In this document: positions 1 to 20,462 of the stretch, piece by piece
How the letters are laid out: each line of letters opens with the position of its first letter
Numbering within the stretch: the first letter of the stretch is position 1
Source: Rhodamnia argentea
Lineage: Eukaryota; Streptophyta; Magnoliopsida; Myrtales; Myrtaceae
NCBI RefSeq assembly: GCF_020921035.1
Contig: NC_063151.1
Coordinates: forward strand, 23,318,934-23,382,933
Length of the DNA stretch: 64,000 nt
Direction of reading: 5' to 3'
The notes under the pieces: generated by a model
What the model was told of the DNA's origin: nothing
Databases searched by the model: none
Seen by the model: only the letters and a program-made list of their open reading frames with translations
Position numbers and translations under genes: made by a program

Positions 1-8322
<8,322 letters not shown>

Positions 8323-10131
8323 CTTCGTCGATCAATCCCCTGAGGACTGCACAGTGACGCGAAGCTCAACTACAACTCCAGAATCGCAACCAAACGACCG
8401 ACCAACCGCCGCCGGAACCTCGCCATTCTTCCAGCAAGAGACAGGAAAATGGGAAGATTTACCATGAAATTCGAGCGCGGAAGTCCGAACAACAATGGCG
8501 ATCCTCGAGACGATGGTGAATCCTCCCGGTCAAGTGAAGCGAGTTTGGATCTGAGAGCTTGTGTGCCGGTTCGAACAGGTAAAGATTGGGATTTTGCAGG
8601 GTGTTTCGGGGAAGCAATGAGAAGAAGAAAATTCTCCGGCTCTTGCTTTTTTATGATTTTACCCTCAGAATTTTTATGTGCCTTCACGGGGGGGGGAAAA
8701 ATAAGATTGTGCGAAACAATGAAAATTGTTTTGGTGAAAAACAAGTAAATTTACTTTACGGAAAATAAATAATTATAAAAACATACTTTTATAAACTAGT
8801 CGTGTTTATCGCCTAAAATAATTAGTTAGTCGATAATAATTCATGTCTAAATATTTTCATGAACAATAAAAAAAATATGTTCGTTTGTTCATTTCTCTCG
8901 AGCGATGTATCATTTTTCAAAAGGTATTATTTTTTATATTATTTATTTATAGCGAAACAAATCCATTTAATTGCATTTTGGATATAGTTCGCTTTTATTT
9001 TCATTTATAATCAATAATATTAGTAAACAAGTTTTCAATTTATTAATTAAGGAGCGGGACACTACGACATAGGTAATTTGTCCGGGATGGATGCATCCTA
9101 AAAAGTAAAGGTAGTGGGCGAAGATAGGCTCAAGCTAAGATTCTACTCGTGAGCGTAATGGTATAAGCCTACTTGACAGAGGGACCGATTGGTCAAATAG
9201 AGAAAAAAGTCGACCATAGTCATTAAAGAGATCGGTCAAATAGAGAAAAAAGTCTACCATAGTCATTAAACATCTGTTAGATATAAGTAGTAGTCAATTT
9301 TTTTTTATTTTATTGCTCCTTGATACTTTTCACTGAGACTATATGGTTAAATAAAAGATCGGTTAGATAAAATCAACAAAGAACCACATTTTTGCATTAA
9401 AATTTATATATAAAAAGCGCAATGAACATACAATACAACTACATAAGTTAAAAAACGAGATAAAAAAAGGAAAAAGAATTCAAAGAAGCGATACAATTGC
9501 GTGAATTTTAGGACATGTATGACCTAAATGAATTGTTGTTCACAGTGAAACTCTTTTTAATCGCTTTTCAGTGATTAATTATTTTAAACGATACAATCAA
9601 TTATTTTAAAACCATTCATTTTTCATAACGAAAAGGTGAAGCCATAAAAATTAATTATTGAGAAACAAAGCCATAATAGTGAACATTGAACACGCATATC
9701 TTTTCTAATTAAATTTAAACCTGAATTTCTTTGAGAAATACGACATACATAATACTTGGCGGATGGTTTAATAAATAGTGCAAGGCAAAGTTTAATTAAT
9801 GAAACAGGAAAGTTTAATTCATCTCAGCAGCTTCTGCACATCCACGTTTCTGGGTAAATAAAGGGAGGGCCAACAAAGAAAAGGGAAAATAGGAAAACGA
9901 GCATACAAAAGTCGCCGGTGGACTTTTCTCGTGCCGCGACAGCCGCGATTGACCGACAGCAAACAAAGTTTGACGTCTTCCTCATCCAGCGTCTTCATTC
10001 CACCGAAGGAGAACGGAGACGACCACCCAGCCCTGTCCAACACGAATTCTCGCTCACTCCCTCAAATGCTCCGCCAAGAAGACGATTTGCGTGCTTCTCC
10101 ATCATCCCCGCTGATGGACGAATTGCAGCAA
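8323..10131. other. Spacer between the divergent SEC6 and RLK1 genes
   Basis: The SEC6 and RLK1 starts face away from each other, so both promoters should lie here. The first 430 bases are GC-richer and probably hold the SEC6 5'UTR and core promoter. From about 8,700 to 9,900 the DNA is AT-rich, with short motifs (GATTAATTATTTTAAA, TTTTTCATAA) like the MITE at 48.0 kb, but I could not delimit an element. The interval 9931-10131 is open in frame with RLK1 and is treated as probable 5'UTR. No other gene is recognised. Confidence 0.5.
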
Positions 10132-12651
10132 ATGATCTCCTCCACCATCGTAACCCGATCCCTCCTCCTCTGCCTCCCGCTCCTCTTCCTCTGTTCGTCG
10201 GCCTCTGCTCAAGTCTCCCTTGGCTCGACCCTCAACGCCTCCAACCTCGCCCAGGCCTGGCCCTCCCCGAATGGGACCTTTTCTCTCGGCTTCGTCTCAG
10301 CCGCCGCCGACCCTTCATCCTTCCTCGCCGCCATCACCTACGCCGGCGGCTCCGCCGTCGTCGTCTGGTCCATCGGCTCCGCCGTCGACTCCTCCGGCTC
10401 CCTCCAGTTCCTCTCCACCGGCAACCTCCGGCTCGTCAATGGGTCGGGCTCCACCGTCTGGGAGTCCAACACGACCGGCAAGGGAGTGACCTCAGCTGAT
10501 ATTGATGATACCGGCAACTTGGTGCTCCGGAACGGCACGGCTTCGGTCTGGTCGTCGTTCGCTCACCCGACTGATACGATCGTCCCCTCGCAGAATTTCA
10601 CAGTCGGTCAGACCCTGCGAAGTGGGCTGTACTCCTTTAATCTATCGAGCTCTGGTAATTTGACCCTTTGGTGGAATAATAGTATCGAGTATTGGAATCA
10701 AGGGGCGAATTCGTCGATCCAGGGGAATCTGACTCATCCCACCCTGGGATTGCAGTCTATAGGGATTCTGTACATATCTGACCCTTCTTCGAGTAGTCCT
10801 GCAACCATGGCTTACAGTAGTGATTATGCGGAAGGGAGCGACATTTTGAGGTTTCTGAGGTTGGATTCCGATGGGAATTTGAAGATTTTTAGCTCGGCGA
10901 AGAATAGTGGGAGTATGACCTTGAGGTGGGCAGCTCTTGATCAGTGTAAGGTCTTTGGGTACTGTGGGAATCTGGGTATTTGTAGTTATAACGACTCGAG
11001 CCCAATGTGTGGGTGCCCGAGCCAGAATTTCGTGCCAGTCGATCCGTACGATAGCAGAAAAGGGTGTAAGAGGAAAGTAAACATAGAGGATTGCCCGGGA
11101 AGCGCGACGATGTTGGAACTGGATCATGCTTTGTTCTTGACCTATCCGCCTGAGCTGTCCTCACAAGTTTTCTTTGTGGGTATATCGGCATGTAGGTTGA
11201 ATTGTCTTGTGAGTGGTTCTTGTACGGCTTCAACTTCACTGTCTGATGGGACAGGGCTGTGTTACTTGAAATCTGTGAATTTTGTAAGTGGTTATGAGAA
11301 TCCGGCATTGCCGAGCACGTCATATGTCAAAGTTTGCGGACCAGTAGTCCTGAACCCATCGTCACTGGAGGGAACCGGCAAAAACAAGGGATGGAGACTA
11401 CATGCTTGGGTGGTAGTCGTTGTTGTTTTGGCCACAGCTTTTGGTTTAATCCTCTTGGAGGGTGGTCTGTGGTGGTCATGTTTCAGAAACAGTACCAGGT
11501 TTGGTGCATTGTCATCTCAGTATCAACTCCTCGAGTATGCCTCTGGGGCTCCAGTCCAGTTCACATACAAGGAGCTTCAAAGAGCAACGAAAGGGTTCAT
11601 GGAGAAACTGGGTGCTGGAGGATTTGGGGCTGTTTATAGGGGAGTCCTTACTAATAGAACAGTCGTTGCGGTTAAGCAGCTAGAGGGAATTGAACAAGGG
11701 GAGAAGCAATTCCGGATGGAGGTGGCAACCATAAGTAGCACACACCATTTGAATTTGGTGCGGTTGATCGGCTTTTGCTCTGAGGGACGTCACAGGCTCT
11801 TAGTCTATGAGTTCATGAAAAATGGTTCTCTGGATGATTTCCTCTTTACTAGTGAAGAAAATTCAGGGAAGTTGTTGAATTGGGAGCAACGATTTAATGT
11901 TGCCCTTGGGACTGCAAGGGGAATCACATATCTTCATGAAGAATGTCGAGACTGCATTGTTCATTGTGACATAAAACCTGAGAATATTCTTTTGGATGAA
12001 AATTACAATGCTAAAGTGTCGGATTTCGGCCTCGCAAAGCTCGTAAACCCCAAGGATCACCGGTACCGCACATTGACGAGCGTGAGAGGCACAAGAGGGT
12101 ATTTGGCGCCTGAGTGGCTTGCGAATCTCCCGATAACTTCCAAATCAGACATCTATAGTTATGGGATGGTCTTGCTTGAAATAGTGAGTGGGAGGAGAAA
12201 TTTTGATGTTTCTGTCGAAACCAACAATAAGAAATTCTCCATGTGGGCTTACGAGGAGTTTGGGAAGGGCAATGGTGAGAACATTATAGACAAGAGGCTG
12301 TTTGGTGCTAATCAAGATTTAAACATGGAGCAAGTAATGAGGGCAATCCAGATTAGTTTCTGGTGCATCCAGGAACAACCATCGCATAGGCCGACTATGG
12401 GGAAAATTGTGCAGATGCTTGAAGGGATTACAGAGATTGAGAGGCCACCTCCTCCGAAGGCAGCAGTTGATGGGTCCCATAGCGGAAGCAGCATCAATGT
12501 CAGTAGCAATATAAGCGCACTCTCGACATTCGCAGCTTCAGCTCCTCCTCCTTCATCTTCATCTTTCCGAACTTCTGGAGTTTCACCTGTTGCTTCAGGG
12601 AGAGATATGGAAAAGGCATCTTCATCCCATCTTAACTCAGATTCAAAGTGA
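10132..12651 (+). CDS. G-type lectin S-receptor-like Ser/Thr kinase, At1g34300 type (RLK1)
   Basis: Plasma-membrane receptor kinase of the SD-2/G-type lectin class, 839 residues in one exon. Order: signal peptide (about 1-27, hydrophobic LLLCLPLLFLC), bulb-type lectin region, Cys-rich EGF/S-locus-like segment (about 272-300, CKVFGYCGNLGIC), PAN-like region (about 328-405), transmembrane helix (about 424-450), and kinase domain. The glycine loop GAGGFGAVY starts near residue 494. The ATP lysine is Lys515 (VAVKQL). The catalytic loop is HCDIKPENILLD (His611-Asp613), so it is a non-RD kinase, followed by DFG and GYLAPEWLAN. The C-terminus is Ser-rich. The frame stays open upstream to an ATG at 9931 (67 more residues), and ATG 10114 is another option. 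I chose 10132 because it puts a signal peptide at the N-terminus. The ligand is unknown. A relative (RLK2) lies near 56-58 kb. Confidence 0.93.
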   Translation: MISSTIVTRSLLLCLPLLFLCSSASAQVSLGSTLNASNLAQAWPSPNGTFSLGFVSAAADPSSFLAAITYAGGSAVVVWSIGSAVDSSGSLQFLSTGNLRLVNGSGSTVWESNTTGKGVTSADIDDTGNLVLRNGTASVWSSFAHPTDTIVPSQNFTVGQTLRSGLYSFNLSSSGNLTLWWNNSIEYWNQGANSSIQGNLTHPTLGLQSIGILYISDPSSSSPATMAYSSDYAEGSDILRFLRLDSDGNLKIFSSAKNSGSMTLRWAALDQCKVFGYCGNLGICSYNDSSPMCGCPSQNFVPVDPYDSRKGCKRKVNIEDCPGSATMLELDHALFLTYPPELSSQVFFVGISACRLNCLVSGSCTASTSLSDGTGLCYLKSVNFVSGYENPALPSTSYVKVCGPVVLNPSSLEGTGKNKGWRLHAWVVVVVVLATAFGLILLEGGLWWSCFRNSTRFGALSSQYQLLEYASGAPVQFTYKELQRATKGFMEKLGAGGFGAVYRGVLTNRTVVAVKQLEGIEQGEKQFRMEVATISSTHHLNLVRLIGFCSEGRHRLLVYEFMKNGSLDDFLFTSEENSGKLLNWEQRFNVALGTARGITYLHEECRDCIVHCDIKPENILLDENYNAKVSDFGLAKLVNPKDHRYRTLTSVRGTRGYLAPEWLANLPITSKSDIYSYGMVLLEIVSGRRNFDVSVETNNKKFSMWAYEEFGKGNGENIIDKRLFGANQDLNMEQVMRAIQISFWCIQEQPSHRPTMGKIVQMLEGITEIERPPPPKAAVDGSHSGSSINVSSNISALSTFAASAPPPSSSSFRTSGVSPVASGRDMEKASSSHLNSDSK

Positions 12652-14880
12652 ACCAATCAATATCACGTGATCATTTTTGTAAGACAGAATGAGCTCTGGA
12701 AGGAAGTTATATCCAATCTGTATCTTAGTTGTACACTGTCTATTTGCAAAATGCCTTGTTATACCAGCAAAGCTGGCTGTGGGTAGATGAGCATCTTAAG
12801 TCTTGTGTATGTATATTTCCTTTGTTACCTGAAACTGTGTATTCCACGTCGATAGCTATAAAACTTTTGAGCATTTGTGTCTTTCAAAAAGATCATGGTC
12901 TCTTTAAGATGGTGACGGGCCAATTTGATAGCCCTGTGCTGAAGGAAGATTTTAAAATCAACTACTGTTACTCATGAGGAGGATCCTGGGAACTTGCTGC
13001 GGGGAAACTGCTTTGGTAAGAAAGGTGCTAATGGAAGTATTTTGCAGATTGATACTAAAACTGCTGCACAATAGTGAAATGAGTAGAACACAACAGCACC
13101 AGAAATGCACATAACACTTGCTCTATTCATTAAAGAAAACTATAGAAATGGGCACGCATTTCAGGTAAGTGGAGGGTGCTGTGTTGAGTAGATACTTTAT
13201 AATGTGATTTCCCTTCTAAGTCTAAGTAGGCAAAGGGTTTACAGTTGCTGCTGCCTATCCACTGTGATGTTAGTTGATCTCGTGTGATGCTGTTGGATCA
13301 GGACTATAAGTTTCTTTTAAATATAATGACCCATGAGCTTTGTTAGTTCTGGATAAGTTTGCGCTGCTATTAATTGTTCCTTCTCAATGGTGTAACTGCA
13401 CTGTTCCTTGATCGTATCATCTAAATTATTATAATTGGCCATAATGCCACAACTGTGATTCATCCTTTTTTCCACCGTATGGGTGATTCTTCGGACGGTG
13501 CCGTCGGATTCATGCTTAATTTTACATCTGATCATTGGTTCTCTGCACGATTGACAACCTTGTTTCCATCAACCACCTGTTTTCCCTCCCTCCTGTGCTC
13601 GGTGTTGCGTATACAGTTATACTCAAGTCTATGTTGTGAACTGGTTGTACCTGCTTCAATCTGGGTGCATGTTTGTCTCATTTTGGTTATGATAAGAACA
13701 CGTGACGGCATGAATGTCAAGTTTTTGTCTGATAATGTCCGATGGGGTGATGCTTTCTTTGACCCTGTTAGATGCTTCACAGAGCAAATGAAAGAGGTTC
13801 TGTTTGGTGCCGAGCCTTTTCCTCCAGTTCTTTAATGACTCATGATATTCAGTAAGACGATGCAATCTCATGTCATGCAAACGCAGGAAAATTGCTTTTC
13901 AATGCTTTTATAACGGATAGTACAGTCCCCTATTCTTTGACTAGTAACTACATTCTCTTGGACTGTTAAATGCTTTTATGAGGTTGCTCTGGTAATCTTT
14001 AAACTTCAAATGGGTTTTTCGGCACAATTTTGTGAAGGTTACATAGTTTTCTTTTTAGATTTTGGGTTGAATTAGCATGATCAGGGCTGCCAATATTAGT
14101 GCTGTCGTTTGCATTCATATTGAGCATTCCGTCAAATAAACGCACTATGATCCAAGTTCAAACACCGACAGCTTGCTGGTTTCGTCTTTGTATTTATTTA
14201 GGTGGATCAAAGAGATACCACTTAAGAGGCTTGCCAAACCTTGCTGCGAGGAGAACGGTGCCTGTTTAAACTGATCATCTCTTACAACGGGTTTCTCCAC
14301 TTTAAGACGAACCCTCTGGTGTCAATTTAATATGCTTTTGCATGCCATTTGATCTCCGAAAATGGTTCCAGTCTGGTAGGGCAGGGTTAAGGAAGGGTTC
14401 AACCGGGCATCGCCCGATACCTAAATCGATTCTGCATCATCTGCTGGTCTTCGAGTTGGTGATGTTTGGCTTAAATCTAGAAGGGCTGACTCTGCAATCT
14501 ATCAATACACTCCATAGCCAAGCTCACCTTACAGTTCCCTGAGAAATTGCTAAACAGGTCCATGGTTTCCCTCTAGCTATGATATCGAAGTGGCATCTGG
14601 TCTTTTGATGGGACAGGTCATGAAGGATATCCGAGTCATCCGTCATGTACTAGGTTGATGGCTATTGCAAACGAACTGTTCTGTTCTGGTTTTGTCACCT
14701 TGTCTCATGGCCCTCATCACTGTACCTTGGACTCTGGTGGAAAGAGACATCAGTTGCATTGTAACGGTAGACTTTCTTACCACAACATGTTAAATTCTTC
14801 AGGGGGGGCAAAAATTAATATGTTAATTGTAATCAAGCCCATCACCTTTATAAATATATGACTTCCTTCTATTTCCAATT
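12652..14880. other. RLK1 3' flank and spacer, no recognisable gene
   Basis: The first few hundred bases presumably contain the RLK1 3'UTR and polyadenylation region. The rest has near-random base composition for a plant spacer. The longest open frame (13455-13835, 126 codons) shows no known motif and no splice or family support. I see no repeat, RNA gene or transposon end. Confidence 0.5.
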
Positions 14881-16811
14881 GCCAGGGGTCAAAATGAAAA
14901 GCATGCCTGAATGTTGGGGGGCTAATCTTATAACCAAAATCGACGCGAGGGACTTAGTTGAAAAAATAGGAAAAAAATTCATATCAGGAATGAAAGTGAA
15001 AATCCACCCAAAACATTATTACTCCCTTCTAGAAAATCAAAATCGCTTTCCATTTTCCACCGCACAAAGGACCCCAGTCAAGCCAACACAGCGCCGGGGA
15101 GTTGTAGCCCGGCAAGATTGATGCACATGCATAAAGTTTGTTTGACCCGAGAAATGCCACTTTCTACATTTTTGGCACTTCTCATCATTGCAAAAGGCCA
15201 TTAACTTTTCAATTGGGTCCCTCCACCAATATTTGAGGATTGTGATGTTTTTGTTCCTTGTTTTCTTTGAATGTTCCCAATTAGTTTGTGAGGGACCTTT
15301 AGAGCAATGACACCACAAGATCCCCCCCAACCATCAATAGAAATATCTGTATGTGGTGCCATAAATATCAGAGAGTGGCCAGTATCTGCTAAATTGTCTC
15401 CTAGCAATCTTTTATACCTATAATTAACTCAAACATAGATAAAAAGAAAAGTGAGTACAAAGGAACGTTTATTTCACGGGAAACAATTCGACAAAATTTT
15501 TTTTATCGATAATGAAAAATATCATGTAAAAAAACCGTATTTTCATCGTTTACGAAAATGTTTAAAAAAAATTATTATCGATAATGAGAAACACCATATA
15601 AACGACCATTCCAAGAGAAAACCTCAGCACGTTATTTCCGAATGCTCTTATAAACCGAACTACATGTAGTATGAATACGTAAAAAAAATGAAGAAAAAGA
15701 GTAAAACAAAAATACCGATTTGATTGGTATTGAAATTGAAATACACCATTTGTTGTAATTTCTATTTATACATAACCATCGGTATTTGATTCCGGGGAAC
15801 ATGGAAACGCACGTGTGTGAGGAATTGGATATGCCAATGGTCGCCCCCACCTTTGAAAAGGAAAGGGTGCCATGCTTTTCATAAGCAAATACGTTATAAA
15901 AATTGGAGGATCTGTTCTGACCGATAGATTTCAAACTTAAAACCTATGACAAATTTTATTTGAAATTGCTAGTCTGAGTTTTCATTTTCAGCTATATTTA
16001 TAATTAAAATTTTTACTTTATTAATATTTCATATTTATTCGCGTGTCTAAATATGAGTTGTAGTAAATAAGTTTTAGAAACAAACGGTCATCATTAAAAG
16101 TGATGATTGAATATAATCGTTCAACTAAAAATATTGGTAGAACTTGGATAGACCCTGGAACCTATGATATAATAGGTTTCGGATTTCAAAAAAATGATAA
16201 ACATATTCCGATTGATAGATTTCGGGTTTTCGGGAGGAATCTGCACGGAAGAAAATTAGATTGTTTCTAACTACTTGGTATATTGATCCAACGTTTCAAC
16301 TTCTCACGAAACAAAAGAACCTTGTGGTGATAATCAACATCGATAGCCAATTGCGGTATGCATCATTTATAAAACGAATATAATCACGATAAGTAATCAC
16401 GAATTGTCGGGATACTTAAGATATGAGTATTTCGAAGACGTAGGTTTCGAATTTGTCATTTTTTGTGAATCCTGTTTGGGGGCTTACGTGGGCAACTCGT
16501 CAAAGCCAACATAAAAAGAAAAAGAAAAAAAAAACCGCTATCATTTTATGTGAGAATGGAAATCTGCAAACGACAACTTGGGCTGGCAATGGCTAGAATT
16601 TTAAGGATAAAATGGTGCTTTTCTTGATGAGTTATTTGACTGGACAATGCAATAAAAGGGGCACGTACGAGGCCAGCACGTGTAAGAACAGGAATGAGAC
16701 AAACTTGAGAAAACTGGGGGCTGCGTAGTTGGCAAAGACGTCAAGATTAGACAAATTGGTACCATCGTTTGATGATGAGACTGAAATATATAGATGAAAT
16801 GAAAGCTAACT
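14881..16811. other. AT-rich spacer, nothing recognised
   Basis: No coding similarity was found on either strand. Short inverted motifs (for example TTATCGATAATGA at 15503 and again near 15574) suggest old transposon debris, but no boundaries can be assigned. Confidence 0.4.
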
Positions 16812-17641
16812 ACGCGTATGATAACATTTCTACTTTAGAAATTAATTTTTAATTAAAATTTAATTTTTTTACTTTTACTCAAAAGTAAAAGTTGATTTTT
16901 CTATTTTTATTTCAAAAATCGATTTTTGATCATAAAAATTCGTTTGGTAATGATTAAAAATTTCTACTTCTAAAACATTATTAACATAATTTTTTTATGA
17001 AGAATTAATGTTGGTGGCCGAAAATTTTCTACTTCATTTTTAAATTTTTTAAATTTCTTTTTAAAAAATTATTATTGATATTTTACTTCAATGGCAGGAA
17101 ATGGCAACTCGGTAACGGCGGCCGGCGGAGGGCGGTGGGGGGTTGTGGTGGTCAACATCCACGAGCGGCGGCCAAAGGCGAGAGGCGGCGAGCGATGGTC
17201 AGAAGTGGTCGCGGGCACCGATGGGCGATGGCCAAGGATGGTTGGCAATGGCGGTTGTCGGTGACAATCGACGGTTGCCAACAGCAGCGGTGGGTGTTGG
17301 TGGTTAGCGATGGGCGGCGGCGGAAGTCGGCGGAGGCAAGTTTGATCAAAAAGAGGGTAAGGGCGTAATGAAAAGAAGGTGAGACAATTAGTACTTTGTA
17401 AGGTTTTCTTTTGTCCAATAAGTACTTCTTGAGTTGAGAAGCTACTTTTGTTAACTTCTTAAATAGGGGGAAAAACAACTTCAGAAGTGAAAATTCACTT
17501 CAGAAGTAGAAATTTCTTTCAGAAGTACAAGTTTTTACCAAATGGATTTCTACTTCGGAAGTTATATTACCAAACGGATTTCTACTCCAGAAGCACTCTT
17601 GAGTAGAAATCCACTCCCATAAGTGTTATCATGCGCACCCT
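16812..17641. mobile_element. Non-autonomous TIR transposon with a GC-rich core
   Basis: The left end reads CTACGCGTATGATAACATTT. The right end, reverse-complemented, reads AGGGTGCGCATGATAACACT. They share ATGATAACA and a similar outer block. Subterminal segments repeat the motif TTTCTACTTC/AGAAGTAGAAA many times in both orientations. Between them, about 17090-17370 is strongly GC-rich (many GGCGG and CGGCGG runs), unlike the AT-rich arms, so it may be captured host DNA. No transposase is present. No clear target-site duplication was found, so the superfamily (hAT or Mutator type) is undecided. ORFs across the core are low-complexity and not counted as genes. Confidence 0.7.
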
Positions 17642-18060
17642 AAATTAATTTTGGCAAAGGTTGACAGCGGTGGCAAGGCCCTTGTCTAGTTTTCTTTTTG
17701 ATTTAGCTTAGTTGTTAATCTAATTTAAAAAAATTTTGGTCTAAAAAAATAAATTCAGACCAAAATAATGTCGTTTTAGCCTTATATTTCTTGTTTTAGC
17801 TACGTTAGTACCATGTAAAAAATATAAAATAATAATAAAAGTCACTTCAATATTTTTCGTTCGCCAAATTGGACGAAGTTAACGAAATGACTTGGTTACA
17901 CTAATTTGACAAGTTTTAAGACTTATTGCATTTTTTTTAAATTAGAGCCTAATTATATTTTCGTAGCAAGTTTTAGGATTTCTAGTTTACTTATCCCCAC
18001 AAAATTCAAAAACTTCATAAGGAAAAATAATAATTACAAAGGAAAGGAGTCATTCAACGA
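17642..18060. other. AT-rich spacer before the copia gag relic
   Basis: No gene is seen. The right part (from about 17,900) may already be degenerate gag sequence upstream of the zinc knuckle, but the translation has no diagnostic motif. Confidence 0.35.
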
Positions 18061-18200
18061 AAGGGAGTCTAGGAGAAACTCCAAATGCAAGAACGAATCC
18101 AAGAAAGCCAAAGTATTTGCTTCAAATGCAGAAAGCCCGGCCATATCAAACTGGAGTGCCCTTTGTTGAAAAGGGATGGAGCAAAATCTGTAGATGTTTC
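18061..18200 (+). pseudogene. Ty1/copia gag zinc-knuckle relic
   Basis: In the frame from 18085 the translation contains CFKCRKPGHIKLECP, a CX2CX4HX4C zinc knuckle typical of the nucleocapsid end of plant Ty1/copia Gag. The frame is short and runs into an unrelated tandem repeat at about 18,204. A second gag-like stretch resumes near 19,395. It is a retrotransposon fragment, not a host gene. Confidence 0.75.
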
Positions 18201-18203
18201 ACT

Positions 18204-18720
18204 AAAATTGTGTGTTGACCCAAATAGTGAAAGATTTTTCACTAAAGGTCGATCTTTGATTTTTTGGTAACGGTTCAGTGACGATTCGGACAAGGATTAA
18301 ACTATGTAACAATGATGAAGTGGTAACGGTTCGGAGACGATATGGACAGAGATTGAACTGCATAACAATGATGAAGAACAATAAACTTAAATGAGAAGAA
18401 CTATAAATACCGAAAATTGAAAATATATTAACAAATCGGATATACATGGAGAACTTTTTATGGTGCATCCTTCTAAAATTGGGTGTTGACCCAAATAGTG
18501 GAAGATTTTTCACTAAAGGTTGATATTTGGTTTTTTGGTAACGGTTCGGTGACGATTCGGACAAGAATTGAACTGCGTAACAATGACGAAGAACAATAAA
18601 TTTAAAGGAGAAAAACTACAAATACCGAAAATTGAAAATATATTAATAAATCGGATATACATGGAGAACTTGGTCTTCATAAATCTTGATTTTATGGTGC
18701 ATCCTTCTATAGTAATCACA
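18204..18720. repeat. Tandem repeat, unit about 271 bp, with an extra partial copy
   Basis: AAAATTG(T/G)GTGTTGACCC occurs at 18204 and 18475. GGTAACGGTTC(A/G) followed by GA(C/G)ACGAT occurs at about 18267, 18330 and 18537. ATACCGAAAATTGAAAATA and ATCGGATATACATGGAGAA occur twice each. The array therefore has about two full units and one partial unit. It sits directly after the zinc-knuckle relic and may derive from an LTR. Confidence 0.8.
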
Positions 18721-19394
18721 CACTACATTTTATAATAGAAGGCGCTAGCCTGACGGCCTAGCGGCATCGTTAGTCATTTCTGATCACACAATCTGTCAAT
18801 TAATGAGTGCTTTATGCAAAATACTCGATGATGACGTGCGGATCTATGATTGAGATTGTATTATTCGTGACATTATTTTTCCTTTTATAATCTACTAAAA
18901 ATAGTTGCCTATAAACATTTTATAACTATGCATGCGATTACAGCTGCAATTCCACAATTCTAGGCCCCATGATCACAAGTCAACATTATCCATGAGTGGT
19001 TACAACTCCTTAAGTGCCATTGGACTTAAGGTTGGCATAATTGTCTTCAATCGGCATCTTCACTTTATCCTTTTCCTTCATTTCCCTGGATCTAGCACAT
19101 AGCCAAATTCGCTATGACGTTGGCCATGTTGATTTTATCATTGAATCAATATGTTTGTTGAGCATTCGCCATCATATGTTGATAGATGTGTATTTTACGG
19201 TCATCGATAATCATTTTTCATAGTCATCGATGAAACTTGCCACACGTTGATAATTGCATTATATAGCCGCCGGTGACTGTCACGTTACTCAACCAAATCG
19301 ATGTCATGCCAATTATAAAGAATTGGTCTCTTTTTTTTTTTTTTTTTTGGGTGTAAACATGCAAATCCAGTTACAAGGATACAAATTAAGCAAA
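18721..19394. other. Spacer between the two gag-like fragments
   Basis: Contains a T-run (about 19329-19349) and no recognisable coding sequence. It separates two pieces of what was probably one copia-type polyprotein, so part of it is likely inserted DNA. Confidence 0.4.
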
Positions 19395-19800
19395 TACCCG
19401 TTTCATGGCTGAAGCGGATGTCGGCGAAGATGAGGTAGATTCTGAACTTATATACCACAAAATGCATGAAATGCTTAAGACAGGGGAAAAAATTTATGAG
19501 CTTGAAAAGGAAAATTCGTTTTGAACTGAAAATAATGATTTGCAAAATGAAGAAATTCTAATACTATAGAGAGAACGAGATTCTCTGCGAACTGAAAGAT
19601 TCTCTATTGGCTCAGGAACTTTGGAAAGGATTTCGGTTCATCGAATTCCTTTGTATAACACAAAAGTAGGTTTAGGTTTCGTACCCCGACAAAAAGCAAG
19701 AACCTTTGAGTCTTTGACCGAATCAAAAGAAGAGAAGAAATTCGATTTCAAAAATACAAAAACCCATTGTCGCTCTCATTCTAACCAAATCTAAAGGTGC
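19395..19800 (+). pseudogene. Probable copia gag-pol linker relic
   Basis: Translation gives acidic, Glu/Lys-rich sequence beginning MAEADVGEDEVDSELIYHKM, then a helical ELEKEN-type segment and LYNTKVGLGFVP, broken by stop codons. An acidic stretch followed by a coiled coil between the zinc knuckle and the integrase is usual in plant copia polyproteins. The family assignment rests on this pattern and on the zinc knuckle 1.3 kb upstream, so it is tentative. Confidence 0.5.
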
Positions 19801-20462
19801 ACAATATCCGTCCTCCATGCCCTTTTCTTTTTGTCTAAATAGGACAAAAAGAAATTGGCAAAACATCCTTTTCGTAGCCTAAGTTGTCACGTCCTTTGCT
19901 TCTAACAAAGGAAGGACCACGGTTTGTGTGGGTACCAAGGAAATAAGTAACATCTTGATAGTAAGTGCTCACTGCACATTGCAAATGATCTAACCGAATT
20001 CATCCATCTCTCTATTGAAATATTACTGGTCAACCAACGGCTAGTTGCCTGCGTTCAGTGTTGCTACCGTGCTTGGTCTTTTTAAGAGACGATCGCGCAT
20101 TACATCATCTAGTTCTTGCATATCGATGTTATTCGTATCGTTTTGACGTGTCGAAATATAATGTTAACTATGAACTTCCTACGTTGTATTCCATGAATCG
20201 TGACGTCTCTTTTTATGACCAATTACTTTGCGTTTGTTGCTACGAAGTCGCTATTGGGAAATATGATGAATGAATGGGAAGAAATAGAATCACACTTTGA
20301 GGCGTGATAATACTCTTTGTAAGGAATTATTTGCCCCACAACATTGCTAATGATTATTGGCAAAAATCCTCATGGATATAATAAAGTCTTGGAATGAGAA
20401 TATCAAATAGAAATTTTGATATTTCCCAAAGAACTCTCAAAGGGAAACTAAAATGGAGGAAA
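19801..20462. other. Spacer, possibly further degenerate retrotransposon sequence
   Basis: Several stop-interrupted frames. No integrase, protease or LTR end could be recognised. The open frame at 20058-20273 shows no known motif. Confidence 0.35.

Noticed and set aside
13455-13835. 126-codon frame downstream of RLK1
   Set aside because: No recognisable motif, start context or splice partners. Length alone is not evidence.
17072-17478. Open frames on both strands in the GC-rich core of the TIR element
   Set aside because: Low-complexity Gly/Arg or Pro/Thr translations caused by GC-rich repeats.
18204-18720. Repeat array considered as CRISPR-like or centromeric satellite
   Set aside because: Unit about 271 bp with under three copies, no short spaced repeats, inside retrotransposon debris of a plant genome.
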